From Sycobia sp. Sy_11 (Eukaryota; Arthropoda; Insecta; Hymenoptera; Epichrysomallidae), in contig JACCIC010000272.1 of NCBI GenBank assembly GCA_018907035.1, forward strand, positions 1 to 64,000: a stretch of DNA of 64,000 bases. The letters run 5' to 3'. Positions 19,625 through 31,501 of the stretch are shown in pieces. The notes below the pieces were generated by a model that made no database searches, had not been told where the DNA came from, and was given only the letters and a program-made list of their open reading frames with translations. The first letter of the stretch is position 1, and each line of letters starts with the position of its first letter. A program made the position numbers and the translations under genes.

Positions 19625-19840
19625 TTTTTTTTTTTTTTTTTTTTTATGTTATTTAACGTCGCTCTATTTATGCTTCCAAATATTGGTGCTAATCAGCGAC
19701 GGAGGTCTACGATGTGTTTGTAAACAAAGCACATATAAATTATTACAGCGGTGCTTGTGTCAATCGGCCGAGACCGGGATTTGAACTCGGATCACCAAGT
19801 TACTAGTCCTTCGCTCTAGCGATCGAGCCATCGTAGGCCT
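19625..19840 (-). mobile_element. tRNA-derived SINE with target-site duplication
   Basis: Read on the minus strand it starts with a tRNA-like head: an A-box-like GGCTCGATCGCTAGAG and a B-box-like GAGTTCAAATCCC (plus-strand 19776-19788). An unrelated body and a poly(A) tail follow (T-run ending about 19646). It is flanked by the direct repeat CAAAAGAAGTTTT at 19612-19624 and 19841-19853. Transcribed by RNA polymerase III and mobilised by a LINE, from knowledge of the class. A partial copy is at 10198-10300. Confidence 0.9.
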
Positions 19841-19853
19841 CAAAAGAAGTTTT

Positions 19854-21370
19854 AATTCAACTAAAATTTAGTAATCATTTAAATTTAACATAATTTTGCT
19901 CTCGCAATCTTAGGTGAAAATTCAAGAAATAATAATAAAAAATCAATACGTCAGATATAAATTTACAAGATACGCTATACACATAAATTTATTAAATGGG
20001 AAAAAAAATGTTATTTAGATCCCTTAAATTCGTATTATAAATGACTCCTGATGTATTGATCAATTTTCTCTATATCTCAGTTATTTATTTTTAATAATTC
20101 TTAAATAATTGCCATAATTTTTAGTAATATGTAGTTAATTGAGGCAAAGTCTTTCTATACATTTACATAAATTTTATTATAATTTAAATTATATCCACTT
20201 CTCAATATCAATAAAAAAAAATTTTTTCGTTAACTCTGTTTCATAGCAATCCCTGACTGGTGAAGAAAATAACATGTGTAAATGATTTTTATTAAATCTG
20301 TGAGGAAAAATTGCAATTTAATATATAACTATTTTAAAACAAACAACACAAAGAAAAAAAAAGTTTTATTTTGAGTAAACATCTAGTATTTAAAGATTCG
20401 AGAAACACAAATTAGTAATCTGACTGTCTGAATGCAATCCCAGGAACTAAATAATCGTTTTAATTTAAATTACATAATAAATAGTATATTAATTCAGAAA
20501 AATTCACTACTATCAACTTAATTTTGCGTATGATTTTAAAATCAACCATAATATTTCTATACATGTAATCGCGTATTGATATAAGCTATGCTTCAAAAGT
20601 TTCAGAATTACTAGAAAGTATTCAGGTTTCAAATAATTTAATAACATATAAAATTTAGTGTTATTTCATAATTTTTTCTTATTGATATTAAATTTGAACT
20701 TCTTATTGATATTTAATTGAATATATCCTTTAAGATAATTATTTTTTTAATTAACATCTTTTGCTTTCATCAGCATTTCTGTTTTTGATATTTGATTCTA
20801 AAAGAGTAGGAAATTGTATATTGAAACATTTTAAAAGACTTGCATAATTACTAAAGATTATTTTAAATCTAAACTTATAAACATTTTTACATTTTATGAG
20901 TCAAAATCGATCAATTTGATATTTTATAAAACAATAGACACATTTATTTAAATGAATCTCAAATAACCTACCTGAAGCTTTAATGTGAATATGTACTCCA
21001 ATATAGTAGAAAAATGTTCCTTATCTCACTTATAATTCACCTCAATTCCAAGGAAAGCTGCTTTTGTTCAACGAGAGCTCGAAAGCAAATGTTTCCTATT
21101 AACCGTTGAACAGATTGCTCAAGTTCAAAAACGGTTTACTGAACGTGAGCTGCAGGCTGAAGCAACGTTTTTTTTTCTCCTTTTATTATTTTCCTTTTTT
21201 TTAGCGTTTAGGTTTGGCCGGACGTCAATTGGACGAGGCCATAATTCAACTGAAAAATTCTCTGATTATCGTTCATAAAGGTCCTTTCAATAAAGGAAAA
21301 AAAATATCATCTCCGAGTCCACATTGACCTGTATTATAAACAAAATCTGAAATCCAAAATCAAATATTAA
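19854..21370. other. AT-rich, no gene seen
   Basis: No ORF or repeat I can identify. Base composition is uniform and AT-rich. Confidence 0.5.
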
Positions 21371-21375
21371 TGCAT

Positions 21376-22209
21376 CGTGGTTCTTGCTGCGCACATCCGC
21401 CCGCACGGAATCTCGCGGCAACGGTCGTTTCCGCTGTACGCGGTCGTATACCGACACGTGGCCAAGATGGCCGCGCCACGTGGTGACAAATTCAATCTCG
21501 CGATCCAGACCGGCCGGGCCCCACGTTGGGCGCTATTTTTGTGATGCGGCGAATTACGACTACCCAGAAACAAAATTTGAAATTTTTATAGGATTAATAT
21601 CGTTTGCGCGCACACATAAAAAAAAATTTTATTTTCACTTACTCACCTCCATTTCCTCAGAGGAGGTCTCGCCAGCCTGAAAAGGGGATGAAATGTATCG
21701 GGGAAAAGAAAATGTTCGTCCGACAACAATCTCACTCAACAGTGTTTATTTAGTCCGTTCGTTTCCGTAGTTACACAAAATACTCCGATAACGCACTGAT
21801 ACTACGCCCGGTCCACGTGCTCCGACACCCCCCGACCACGATCCGCGTCCCGACTCGCCCACCGAACTTGGACGACTACGGGGGAGAGGGAAAGGGGGAA
21901 AGGAAAGGGGAACACAAAAAGAAAAAAAAATGGAAGGGAAGAACAACGACAAAAAAACAAACCACGATGGCGCTCACCGGGTGTGCGCGGTTCTCCGGTC
22001 CTGGCGTCCACGGGCTGGCCACCGGTGCCGGCGTTACGCGTCGTCGAGGATGGAGGGGGCGCCCGTGCTACCGGGGCCGCTCGAATTCTTCTCTCTACTG
22101 CTGCCTCCGATGGCTTTCTCCCCGTTAGCTCTTCTCGCTGTCTCCTCTTCTCGCCCAGCTCACGATGTCTCCTTCTTTTTCTTAATGCTTTATCTTTGAA
22201 GTTCACACT

Positions 22210-22243
<34 letters not shown>

Positions 22244-22460
22244 ATTTTACCTCGCACCTTTCTGTACGGCCAACGCTAGGCCCTCCGCTACCTCTCGTTC
22301 TCTTTCTCTGTTTTTTACACGAGTTGCGTGCTCGGTGGTTGAGCGCGGATTCTCGCGCATCTCCCGTTCGCCGGGGAAGAAGGATGGGATTAGGGGGGGA
22401 AGTTCGGCGGCGGCCGGCGACGGCCGACCGCGGTTGTGACGTGCCGAATACGGGCTTACA
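21376..22460 (-). mobile_element. LTR and adjacent leader of a retroelement
   Basis: Minus-strand LTR of 921 bases, 22460 down to 21540, starting TGTAAGCC and ending CGCATCACA. Four bases later comes TAGCGCCCAACGTGGGGC (plus 21518-21535), one mismatch from the TGGCGCCCAACGTGGGGC form of primer site, then about 140 bases of leader before the match is lost near 21376. The LTR holds AATAAA and a strong splice donor GAG/GTGAGTAAG near its 3' end, both kept in the 19291 copy. The GC-rich middle has a (CT)n run at 22209-22241. No internal genes remain. Confidence 0.8.
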
Positions 22461-22790
22461 AAAAGAATCGGTTTTGATAAATATACGGATATTAAATTTA
22501 AATCACAATCTTATATTTCTTTTTGTAGTAATTTATAGGTCTAATACAAAATTTTTTTCCTTTTTAGATTACAAATCAAAAAAATTATAATTATAGTTTG
22601 TGCCCTTTATAACAATGACAAAAAAAAAGATTAATTTTCTCTCGCTTGCATAGGAAACTGATTAAGGACGTTTCTTAATACTAAGTTTTTTTTTTATACT
22701 AACGTTTGAAATTTTTAACGAAATTTTTTAATTCTTACCTAATGCATGGCACTAGGTAAGAAAAAAAAATAATATCAAATCTAAATTTCA
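22461..22790. other. AT-rich, no gene seen
   Basis: Nothing recognised. Confidence 0.5.
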
Positions 22791-22794
22791 TAGT

Positions 22795-23240
22795 TATATA
22801 TACTATTCTTATTTTACTTCTATTATCTCTATACCTTCTATTATTTCTTATTATCTATCTTATATTCTCTTGTCTATCATTATCTCATGTAATTATCTTC
22901 TATTGTTTATCATTATCTCATATCATCTATCTTATATTCTATTGTCTTTTATTATCGTCTATCGTTTATCATTATCTCTTATCATCTATATAATATTCTA
23001 TTATCTTTAATTATCTTCTATTATTTATTATGGTTATATACGCGATTACCTTATTTTATTTCTCTTATCTCTATATCTTCTATCATTTCTTACTATCTAT
23101 CTTATTCTATTATCTCTAATTATCTTCTATTATTATTATATCCATATATACTATTATCTTATCTTACAGTCTATTATCTCTATATCCCTATTATTTTCCA
23201 TTATCTCTTATCGTCTAACTTATATCCTATTATCTCTTTA
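22795..23240. repeat. Degenerate TTATCT-rich tandem array
   Basis: About 450 bases in which TTATCT, CTATC and TCTTATC recur at short, irregular spacing, nearly free of G on the plus strand. It reads as an eroded minisatellite. Confidence 0.7.
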
Positions 23241-23577
23241 CTATTAAATTTATTATCAAACGTAAGAGTGCTCCAAAAATTTGAAGCATACGGAAAAGAC
23301 AGAGATGCAGAGACCGACAAGTTAGGTATATAAAAAAAATATTATTCATAGCTGAAAAGCTTTTCTTTCTTTGTCATGCCTGTTTAAAATCCACGACTTT
23401 TTTTTATGTGCATATCTTATTTTTGAGGTTACATATCTTGTCTTCGGAGACCATTTAGGAGGACCAATCACTTCCCCGGTTTTTATGGAAAGAGCAAGAC
23501 AGAGGAGCGAGAATGAAAAATAATCGTCAAATTATAATTAATTGTATTTCTTAATTTTATTTTCTGCCGTTGAACAA

Positions 23578-23580
<3 letters not shown>

Positions 23581-23636
<56 letters not shown>
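23581..23636. repeat. (GA)n microsatellite
   Basis: Uninterrupted GA of about 55 bases. A minus-strand frame across it is low-complexity, not a gene. Confidence 0.95.
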
Positions 23637-23639
<3 letters not shown>

Positions 23640-23640
<1 letters not shown>

Positions 23641-24182
23641 GATATTACTGCTCCTTGACTGATCGAGACTGAGACTGACTGATACTGATACTGAACTCGC
23701 TGCTGCTTCTGGACTGAGACTACTTTTTTGTGAAAAAATAAATCGGGCTTTATATACCCAATTTTTCCTATGACCATCCGCAATCCCTCTCTCTGCTCCT
23801 CGTTTTTATGGCGTATTCTATGTATTATTTATCCTTCTTATTCTTACCCTTAATATTAGTGTAATTTTATAAATTTTGTTTGAAACATGTGTTACTATTT
23901 TTATGCTAACTATTTATTTTATTTTCAATGTGACTTAATTGTTACAAGTAAGGTTTTTAGCGTAAATTAAACATTAAAAAATTGTATACTAGCGTATCGC
24001 TAATGTACATATTGCGCTACCTAAAAGACCTTCGTCGGAAAACAAACGCTGCTGACGTATGAGCTTGCGCAAGCCAACGGCTTTCGGCGGTATTACAAAG
24101 TTGTTTTCTTCACCCAAATAAGATGATGACATATTCTATGAGATTTAGTCAGTTTCGATTTTATTTTTATTCTACAAAACTT

Positions 24183-24188
<6 letters not shown>
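23640..24188. other. AT-rich, part may be LTR of the next element
   Basis: No gene. Sequence just left of the (TA)n at 24189 may belong to the 3' LTR of the minus-strand element, but its boundary cannot be fixed. Confidence 0.35.
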
Positions 24189-24253
<65 letters not shown>

Positions 24254-24283
24254 ATATTATTATTATTATTATATATATTTATA

Positions 24284-24330
<47 letters not shown>
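24189..24330. repeat. (TA)n / (TTA)n composite array
   Basis: Two (TA)n blocks (24189-24249 and 24292-24330) separated by TTA/TTTA repeats, inside or next to the 3' LTR of the minus-strand Gypsy element. Confidence 0.9.
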
Positions 24331-24332
<2 letters not shown>

Positions 24333-24899
24333 TTTAATGTTTACATCTATTAAAATTAGTAATATGTTCTTATTATTAACTCGATGTTACACCCCTTACG
24401 TAAGACGGTTGTTAGAAGTATGAAAACAATCGTCCGCCTCTGTTAAGGTAATGCGGCATTAAGTAGTGTACATATGACAAAAAAATTTTGTCCTCCCCAT
24501 TCGATCTTCGCATTCGCCCAGAGCAGTATGTTTGTGAACGACGCAAAAACTAAGGAAAGAAAACCCAGTGGGAAAAAATCTCCATAGAAAAACCTCGTTC
24601 GAAAATGCGTGGGTTTCACATGATTCTTTGCATCACAACTTTCTCTGCTTACATTAATACGTGTTAAAATTTTTATGCTAAATTCGATATAGGGAAATTA
24701 TGGAACTAAGAAATTTACTTTTATTGTTTCGTCTAATTTTGAAAAAGTCGCGTGAGTAGAGAATTTATTTTTATGGCTTTGCAGAAAAAAACGTTTGTTT
24801 TTCTTTTGTCTCATCGATAGTGGTTAGCACTGGTTCTGGTTTGGGTTCCGTCTGTGGCTTTGGTTGAGCGATCATTTCGTAACTGTTTCCTGCCTCTTG

Positions 24900-26729
24900 T
24901 TTCGTCGGTGACTGTTTAAGGGATATGAAGAAGTGTGCGGCCGTGCTCCAAATGGCTGATAATAGGTATATGGACCAACCGTATACGCGATGAAGGGCGT
25001 ATCCTTGAGTACCACGCCTATGAACGTTTTTATCACGTGTATTATCACCAGGAGTGCTATTATCCCCGCGCTTGCAGATCCGAAGGTGATAAATTTATTT
25101 CATAATGTTTTACAAGTAGAATTTACTAAATTATCCATTGTGTCTTCGTTTATGAAGTGCGATATCGTGTTGCCACTCGTCACTCCAGATTCGTGCATTT
25201 CGTGCGCTGCGTTATTGAATAATACAGCTGTTCCTACTGGAAACATAATTCGTTCCTTTAGTTTTTCTAGATCTTTATTGGAGTAGATCCCAGATTGTGG
25301 CTAGGCTGATTGGATTAATATATTTCCATGTCAGCTGAGTCATGGGTTTTAGGGTTGTGGGTTCTATTGCCTCGGTCGGTTTTGGTGCTAATTTGTATCA
25401 TTCGCCATCAATACGGTAGTATGATGGTAGCATTGGTTACAGAGAACTCTAGTGCCTCAAGATTTCAGGATGTATGTTTTTGGTGTGAGATAGAGGGTTG
25501 TGTTTTGTCTTACAACTCTCAGGTCGGTGTAACAGTTATCGACGTGGTCTATCTTAACTTCCACCGGTATACATTTTACCAGGTAAACTACTTCGCCAGC
25601 TACCACAGCTATATAGCCAGGACCTTTCATTATGTTATATGCAAATTGGCCGGAATTTTGTGTAGCGATAACGAGTGCGTTTTTTAATGGAATCTATTCT
25701 ACCCGGCAACGCTCCGACACTATGTTGCGGTATAAGTTAAGCATTTGTCTTTCTACATGTTTTTCCAGATATACGAATTTTGCATTTACACAAGCGCAAA
25801 TATCCAGATTACTACTAGTCAATATACTCTTTTTGGCAAACGTTATACCCTCTTTGGTTTCGAAGATAACTAATTTTGGGTGTTTGGTTCTTATTATTGT
25901 GTAAGTGCATACCTTTTCTTCGGATGATTTACTTAGTGCGAATGTTAGTTTTTGACCTGTAAAAGAATAGATAACTTCTTGAACTACCTGAGGGTTAGTC
26001 ATTTTAATCGCTTGGCCTTCGAATAATACGCCATATTCATTAAAGTAGCAACCATTATTAGGGACCGACTCCTAGAAAGTATATCCATCTTTAGCGTCTA
26101 TACAGAATTTTCCCGATAGTGGACATGATGTTGCCGATTGTAGATGAATTTTGTCGTCTTGTAAATTTACTCGCGCAGATTGTTGTGATAGGGTGATTTC
26201 AAGGATTCCTTGGACAACAACAGAATTCCAAGTTTCATAGGGGTCGCTATAAAAAGCCCCCTCGCAGGTTCTGTCTTTGCTTATGCTTCCGGCGAAGGTC
26301 ATTGAATATGTATATTGTTTGGTTGATTCTGACACCGTTTATAACGTAATTTTGTCCGAATTTGATTGTCCTAGTTAAATGTAATTGTAAACAACTATCT
26401 CTACTGATATCATACAAATATTCAATTTGGCCATTATGAACAACAGAATTATGCGAATGCATCCCGCAGAAATAGATGGTTCTCCGTACCTCTATTTTAC
26501 ATTGTAATGCTTCGGTTTCTTGAAAATCGTTAATTTCAAGTAACTGTATATAAGCAAATTGGCTTATAGGCTGGAGTTGAGGAAAATTGCATTCTCCGAC
26601 GTCTAATAACGATATGGTTATATTCATGATGTTAGATCCACAATCGTACCCTATCATTGTTTTTGTCGGGGTGACGAAAAATAATGTAAAAAGTATCGTG
26701 TATAGGGATATCATCTTTTCTGAAATCAT
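24900..26729 (-). pseudogene. env: Envelope-like glycoprotein, broken
   Basis: The N-terminus (26729-26247) starts with a hydrophobic signal-like segment, followed by a Cys-rich ectodomain with several N-glycosylation motifs. It continues after a frameshift at about 26250-26335, a stop near 26072, and 26002-25694. A hydrophobic stretch near 25005-25095 (core GIIALLVIIHVI) is a likely membrane anchor, with a short tail after it. It follows integrase, where env genes of insect Gypsy elements lie. The Cys pattern suggests a captured viral glycoprotein rather than the classic gypsy env, but the donor group is my inference and unproven. Not functional as it stands. Confidence 0.7.
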
Positions 26730-27119
26730 AAAGAGGTTAGTTGCGTACTCTGCAAGGAAAAAGAATAGTTATTATGGTTGGCATAAGAAAGAAAGAAACT
26801 AGTTGTGACTTAGATTTTGACCTTTGTAGACAACTGAAAAATTGCATGTATAACAAGTTAATTGCGTCTGTTTTGTGTTTTTTTTTCTTTCTTAAAGTGA
26901 TAAGTTTATCAATAATATTCATATGCTTATTTTATTATAGGGTTAGTATGGAAGATGTGAAGCGTTAGGTAGTATAGCGGTGAATGCGAAGTTTATTTAT
27001 GTATATAAATCTTATTATATAAAAAAAAGTTTTAAAATGTTTAAAATGATAGAAATCATTCTATTCTTAGCTAAGGGTGACACTGATTAATCTGGTTTCT
27101 CCTGTTCCTTCTATCTACC

Positions 27120-28150
27120 CTATTTCTTTTGAGTTATTGTTTCTTTATTTATGTAAGCGATGCAAAGTCTATTCGCATGAACAATCTTACTGCTTTTATT
27201 TACTTGAATCCTAATATTATTTTTGTTCAACACTTCTAATAATTTGTGAGGTCCAGAGTAATGGTTTCCAAATTTATTTGGTTTAGGACCAGACAGTAGG
27301 AATACATAATCCCCTATTTTAAAATTCCGTGGATTAATTTTTCTGTCGTACTATTTCTTCGAACGAAATTTTGAGGATACTAGGTTGTCGTAGGCTAGTT
27401 TCTGGATTCCATTCAGTCGTGTGACTAAGTCGACTAGATATCCCTTGTACGAGGGTAATAAGTTCCCTTCTCTTAAAGGATCGATAGAAGGCAACCTGGC
27501 GATTCTACCGAAAATTAATTCATACGGTGTATGCTTGATGCTTTCTTGGACACAAGTGTTATAATTTAAAATGGCTATGTCTAACCAACTGTCCCATTCC
27601 TCGTCGTTGGTAGTATATTGTTTTAAGAACTCGCTTATAACGTGATGTGAGTGTTCTAGCGATCCATTGGATTGCGGGTGGAAAGCGGTTGTCCGTAGTT
27701 TCTTTATTTTAAACCATTTAGCTATGCGGTTCAATAAGCTGCTCAGAAAATTTTTCCCTTGGTCTGTTAGAATGAGTTTTGGTGTTCCGAAGGTGCAAAT
27801 AAATTTTTTTATAAAAGAATCTGCTATGGTAGTGGATAGTGTATCTGGTAAGGGTACTGCTACACAGAATTTAGAAAATTGATCTTGCAGTGTCAAGATG
27901 TATTCGTTTCCAAGTTTAGTAGGGGTTAATGGCCCTACAACATCAAAAGCTATTTTATAAAGGAGTGTACCAGGGGTGTTGGTGATCACCATTGGTTGTT
28001 TGGTCTTTAATCTCACTAGTTTTTTAAGTTGACAATCCAAACACTGTTGTATTCTTCTTTGAATACCTTTCTTTAAGTTATTCCATTAATACTTCTGTTT
28101 GATTCGATTATATGTCTTGGACACTCCTCTATGTCCCTCTGTTGGTGACT
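27120..28150 (-). pseudogene. Integrase
   Basis: The open part is 28040-27351 (229 residues). Catalytic core: Asp in FDVVGPL, Asp in LTDQGKNF, and Glu in NGSLEHSHHV, so the DDE triad is present. The Cys/His zinc finger lies partly upstream of 28040 in broken sequence. Beyond 27351 the frame is interrupted by a stop, then continues with a GPY/F-like SGPHKLLEVL to about 27120. Integrase joins element DNA to the host genome. Confidence 0.88.
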
Positions 28151-28639
28151 TATGTAACTCGTAGGAAATTTCGTCCCTAGTTTCCTGTGGCACGAATTTA
28201 AGGGTGTCAGTGCAAATGATAATTTTAATCGGGGAATTCGTAAAAAATGCTTTTATTATTTCAAAAATGTCTTGCCATTCTATGTTTTCGATGTTCTTGC
28301 TCTTTTGGCGATGCTAATAATGTTTTCTCCTATTTTGATTAGAATTTCCTTTAAGACCGACAAAGTTTTGTATATATTGGTTTTTATTATAGTCATGAAT
28401 ATGGGTATTTCTCCTCGTATGCATGACGCGAAGAGGTTTCTGCATTGCGCACCTATTATTTGTTGGGCGTCTCCAATATTCGTTGGATTAATGCTTATGC
28501 CGTTGTTTTCTAGTAGTTTTTTAGCACCATCGTCACAGGGCTTTCTGTCGCTAGTTACGAAGAAAACGATATTATCTTTGCGGTGGCATATTAAATCTTT
28601 AGTTTCTATTATCTTGCCTCTTTCAACTTCGTATTCTTT

Positions 28640-29800
28640 GTCCTGATGTAGGCTAACTGACGAGTCGATGGAGGATTTTGTCTCTTCTAGCTGATTAGCG
28701 GTTATCAGTTGGTGTAAGGCTGTTGGTTCAGCATAACAAGGCGCCTATAGTGCCGCGTCACGCGTGAGCCTTTTTCTTATCGGTGATATTTGGTTAGTTT
28801 CCCCTTGCGTAATATCCTTTGTTCTTTTGTTTTCGATTATTGGTAAAGGAGATTTTTCGGATTCCCCTTGCGTAATCTTTTTAGGTCGTCCTCTCTTCTT
28901 TGGCTGTGTAATTATCTTTGGATTTGATTTATTTTTATCCGTGCGTCTTGGCGTATTGCTGAGTTCTCGTCCAGATCTTGTTACGATATTTGTTGTAAAT
29001 ATTTCAGGTGGATTTCGTCATAATGCGTCTGCGTTAGAATTTAGTCTTCCTGGTTTATATAAGACGGTATAATCGTATTCGGAGAGTTTGAAACGCCATT
29101 TTTGTACTTGTGTATTCAAGTCTGTTGATTTAAACCAAACTAAGGGTTGATCATCGGTGATGATTGTAATTTTTCTTCCATATACGTAGGAACGAAATGC
29201 GTGTACGCTATGTATGACTGCTAAGGCTTCCTTTTCTTAGCGTATCCTGAGGCATCAATTGTTATATTAAATGATTGAGTAAGGTCGAGGAATTGTAATA
29301 AAGGTGCATTACATAGAATGTCCTTTAAAGTATGAAAGGCTTCTTTAGTTTTGTTCGACCATTCAAATGGTACATCTTTTTGCAGCAATTTTGTTAATGG
29401 CTTTGCAATTGCAGCGAATCTTTCAATAAATCTGCGGTAATATCCGGCTAACCCAAGAAACTGTCGCACGTTCTTTGCGTTTTTCGGTCGTGGGAAACCT
29501 TTTACAGCTTCTACCTTTTTTTCGACGGGACTAAGTTCCTTTTCACTCAAACGCTGTCTTAGATAATTTACTTCTCTTTTCAGAAATTCGCACTTGTCGG
29601 TTTGTAATTTCAGTCCGGGCAAATGGCGTACTAAAAGCTGTTTTATGTGCATCTCTCGGGACCATCTTAATTTGGTGAAACCCTGATGCTAAGTCTAGTA
29701 GGGAGTAATATTTTGCACCTCCTACTTGGTCAAGTATCTCAGTGATATTCGGTAGTGGATATGCATCGATTACTGTTTTTTCGTTGAAAGCTGTAGTCAA
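28640..29800 (-). pseudogene. RT and RNase H, RT core deleted
   Basis: 29800-29543 holds the RT segment DAYPLPNITEILDQ through HKTAFSTPF. In an overlapping frame 29652-29221 then jumps to LPGLKLQTDKCEFL and on to the RT thumb and the RNase H start (ITIDASGYA). The stretch that normally lies between, including the YxDD catalytic motif, is absent. RNase H continues to about 28990 with TDDQPLVW. A basic linker follows with KKRGRPKK, an AT-hook-like motif, near 28877-28901. Confidence 0.88.
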
Positions 29801-30121
29801 AGTCCATTGGCCATCTTGGTCGACCTTATTAGTCTGCTTTCTTTTTCACAATCCCAACTGGGCTATTCAATGGAGAATCGGAGTTCTCTATCACTCCTTG
29901 GTTTAATAAATCATTCACCTGTCTATCTATTTCTTCTTTGAGCGAGTGGGGAAATTTATATTATCGGGCATTGATTGGTTCTTCAACTGTGGTTTTTATT
30001 CTGTGAGTTATAGTATCTGTTCCAGGCAGTGAATCTCCGGATAGAAAGAAAATATCGCAATTTTTTTCGACTAAATGCTGTACGTATTCTTTTTCGCTTT
30101 CATTAAGGTGATCTGTGCGTA

Positions 30122-30574
30122 TTATATCTCTATAGATGCGGTTTGTATGGAAGTTAAGTTTTCCGTGGGGAAAACGGTGGAATCAGTATTTATTCTCTTT
30201 GAGAGGATATTCAGTTCTTCAATTATTAGTTCTTGTGTAAGTGAATAAAGCGTCTTTGTGGATATACTCTCATTATCGAAGTAACTATTTAAAAATTTAT
30301 TTGCTTCATTACCTATGAATAACAATTCTTCGTTCAGTCTTTGTTGTTCGCCGTTTATTTCGCTCTCGTCGCTCTGACTATCGGCAGATTCTTTCCCGAG
30401 CAACGAGTCTACCGTATGGTCTATTCCTCCTTCTTCCATTTCCGCGGCTAAACTTTTGCGAAGCATCGCTGGTGACACAAATTCAATGGGTTGGTCATGT
30501 GTATGAAGAAACTCTAGTCGTTTCATCTCATAGCTTAGTGTTACTCGAACGCCTCTTAAGTATCGTGTCCCCAC
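30122..30574 (-). pseudogene. Protease end and linker before RT
   Basis: 150 open codons. The first 25 or so continue the retropepsin C-terminal strand (VTLSYEMKRLEF). The rest is acidic and helical without a recognised domain and leads into the RT N-terminus, which continues decayed to about 29830. Confidence 0.6.
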
Positions 30575-31034
30575 CGGAATACGGTATTGGAAAATGATCA
30601 GAGACGACGTGGAAACTGGACATTCCTCCCAAAACTTTAAGTTTTAAAGTTCCTAGGGTGGAAAATTGTTCTGAGCTTATTCCTCTCAAGAGTCCTTTCT
30701 GTGACTCATCGATTTTGAATTGATGGGGTATGGTTCATATTTTTATTAAATTTCCTTCAGATCCTGTGTCTACTAGGAATCTACATTTGTCGGGCATTGG
30801 GTTCTTGGTAATCACGGTAGAAAGTAACTCCGTTTCTTGTTTGAGGTGAATATTCACAATGCTATATGTAAGGATGCCTAAGGTTTCATTTCCTAGTCGT
30901 AAGTTCATCGTTTGGCCAGCTATGATGAGTTGTTTATGGCTATAGTTTAATTCGGCATTGATTTCTGTTAAGAATTCTGATCCTATGATTCCATTGTATG
31001 GAATAGGAAAATCATCTGATACATCTAAAATCAT
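30540..31034 (-). pseudogene. Duplicated retropepsin region
   Basis: Two copies of the protease C-terminal signature occur in series. The first (31034-30900) reads DFPIPYNGIIGSEFL but has no DTG before it; zinc knuckles lie directly upstream. Then FLVDTGSEGNLIKI (30735-30780) opens a second domain, which ends in a degraded HFPIPYSG near 30600-30560. So there is one complete, shifted retropepsin preceded by the C-terminal half of another. Retropepsins normally act as dimers of separate chains. Confidence 0.65.
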
Positions 31035-31490
31035 TCCCCTGGTTATATTGCCGCTTTCGACATTCCGATATTGTGTGCCCTGGGTACTTGCAATAAGCGC
31101 ATGTGGGTCTGTTAGAACTGGCTGCGGTTTGTTGAGCGGGATCGCGTACCCTACATGTAGCTTCAGAGTATCCTAACCTTCCACATTTTTGGCATTTCAA
31201 AAGAGGTTTTTGTTTATTCGTTTGACAGAAGTTAGCTGTCCAGGCTTATTGCATAGCTGGCAGTTATAGACGATGGTCTATTGCTACTTCTGAAGTCGCG
31301 GGCATTATGACCGATTGTGTTACATGCTTGACATTTGATCGTTACGAAGCACTGAGAGATAGTATGGTTTGACCTTCCGCAAGTTTGGCATAATAACGCT
31401 TGGCTTGGTCTGAGTCATTTCCGGCATTCTGCAAACGTATGACCTATTATATTGCAGAAGCTACAAGGTGTATTCCTCGGAAGAATTAGA
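31000..31490 (-). pseudogene. Six zinc knuckles at the gag C-terminus
   Basis: On the minus strand six C-x2-C-x4-H-x4-C motifs or relics occur in series: CSFCNIIGHTFAEC, CQTCGRSNHTISQC, CQACNTIGHNARDF (last Cys lost), CQLCNKPGQLTSVK (His and last Cys lost), CQKCGRLGYSEATC (His to Tyr) and CAYCKYPGHTISEC. They are spread over frames by stops and shifts. Gag zinc knuckles bind element RNA; one or two is usual. Confidence 0.8.
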
Positions 31491-31501
31491 TTGTTTATGT
31501 G

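Noticed and set aside
19625..19840. A genuine tRNA gene (A and B boxes present)
   Set aside because: The head is followed by a non-tRNA body, a poly(A) tail and target-site duplications, so it is a SINE.
21802..22257. 151-codon minus-strand frame, Arg-rich
   Set aside because: It lies in the GC-rich middle of an LTR and runs through a (CT)n microsatellite; no domain.
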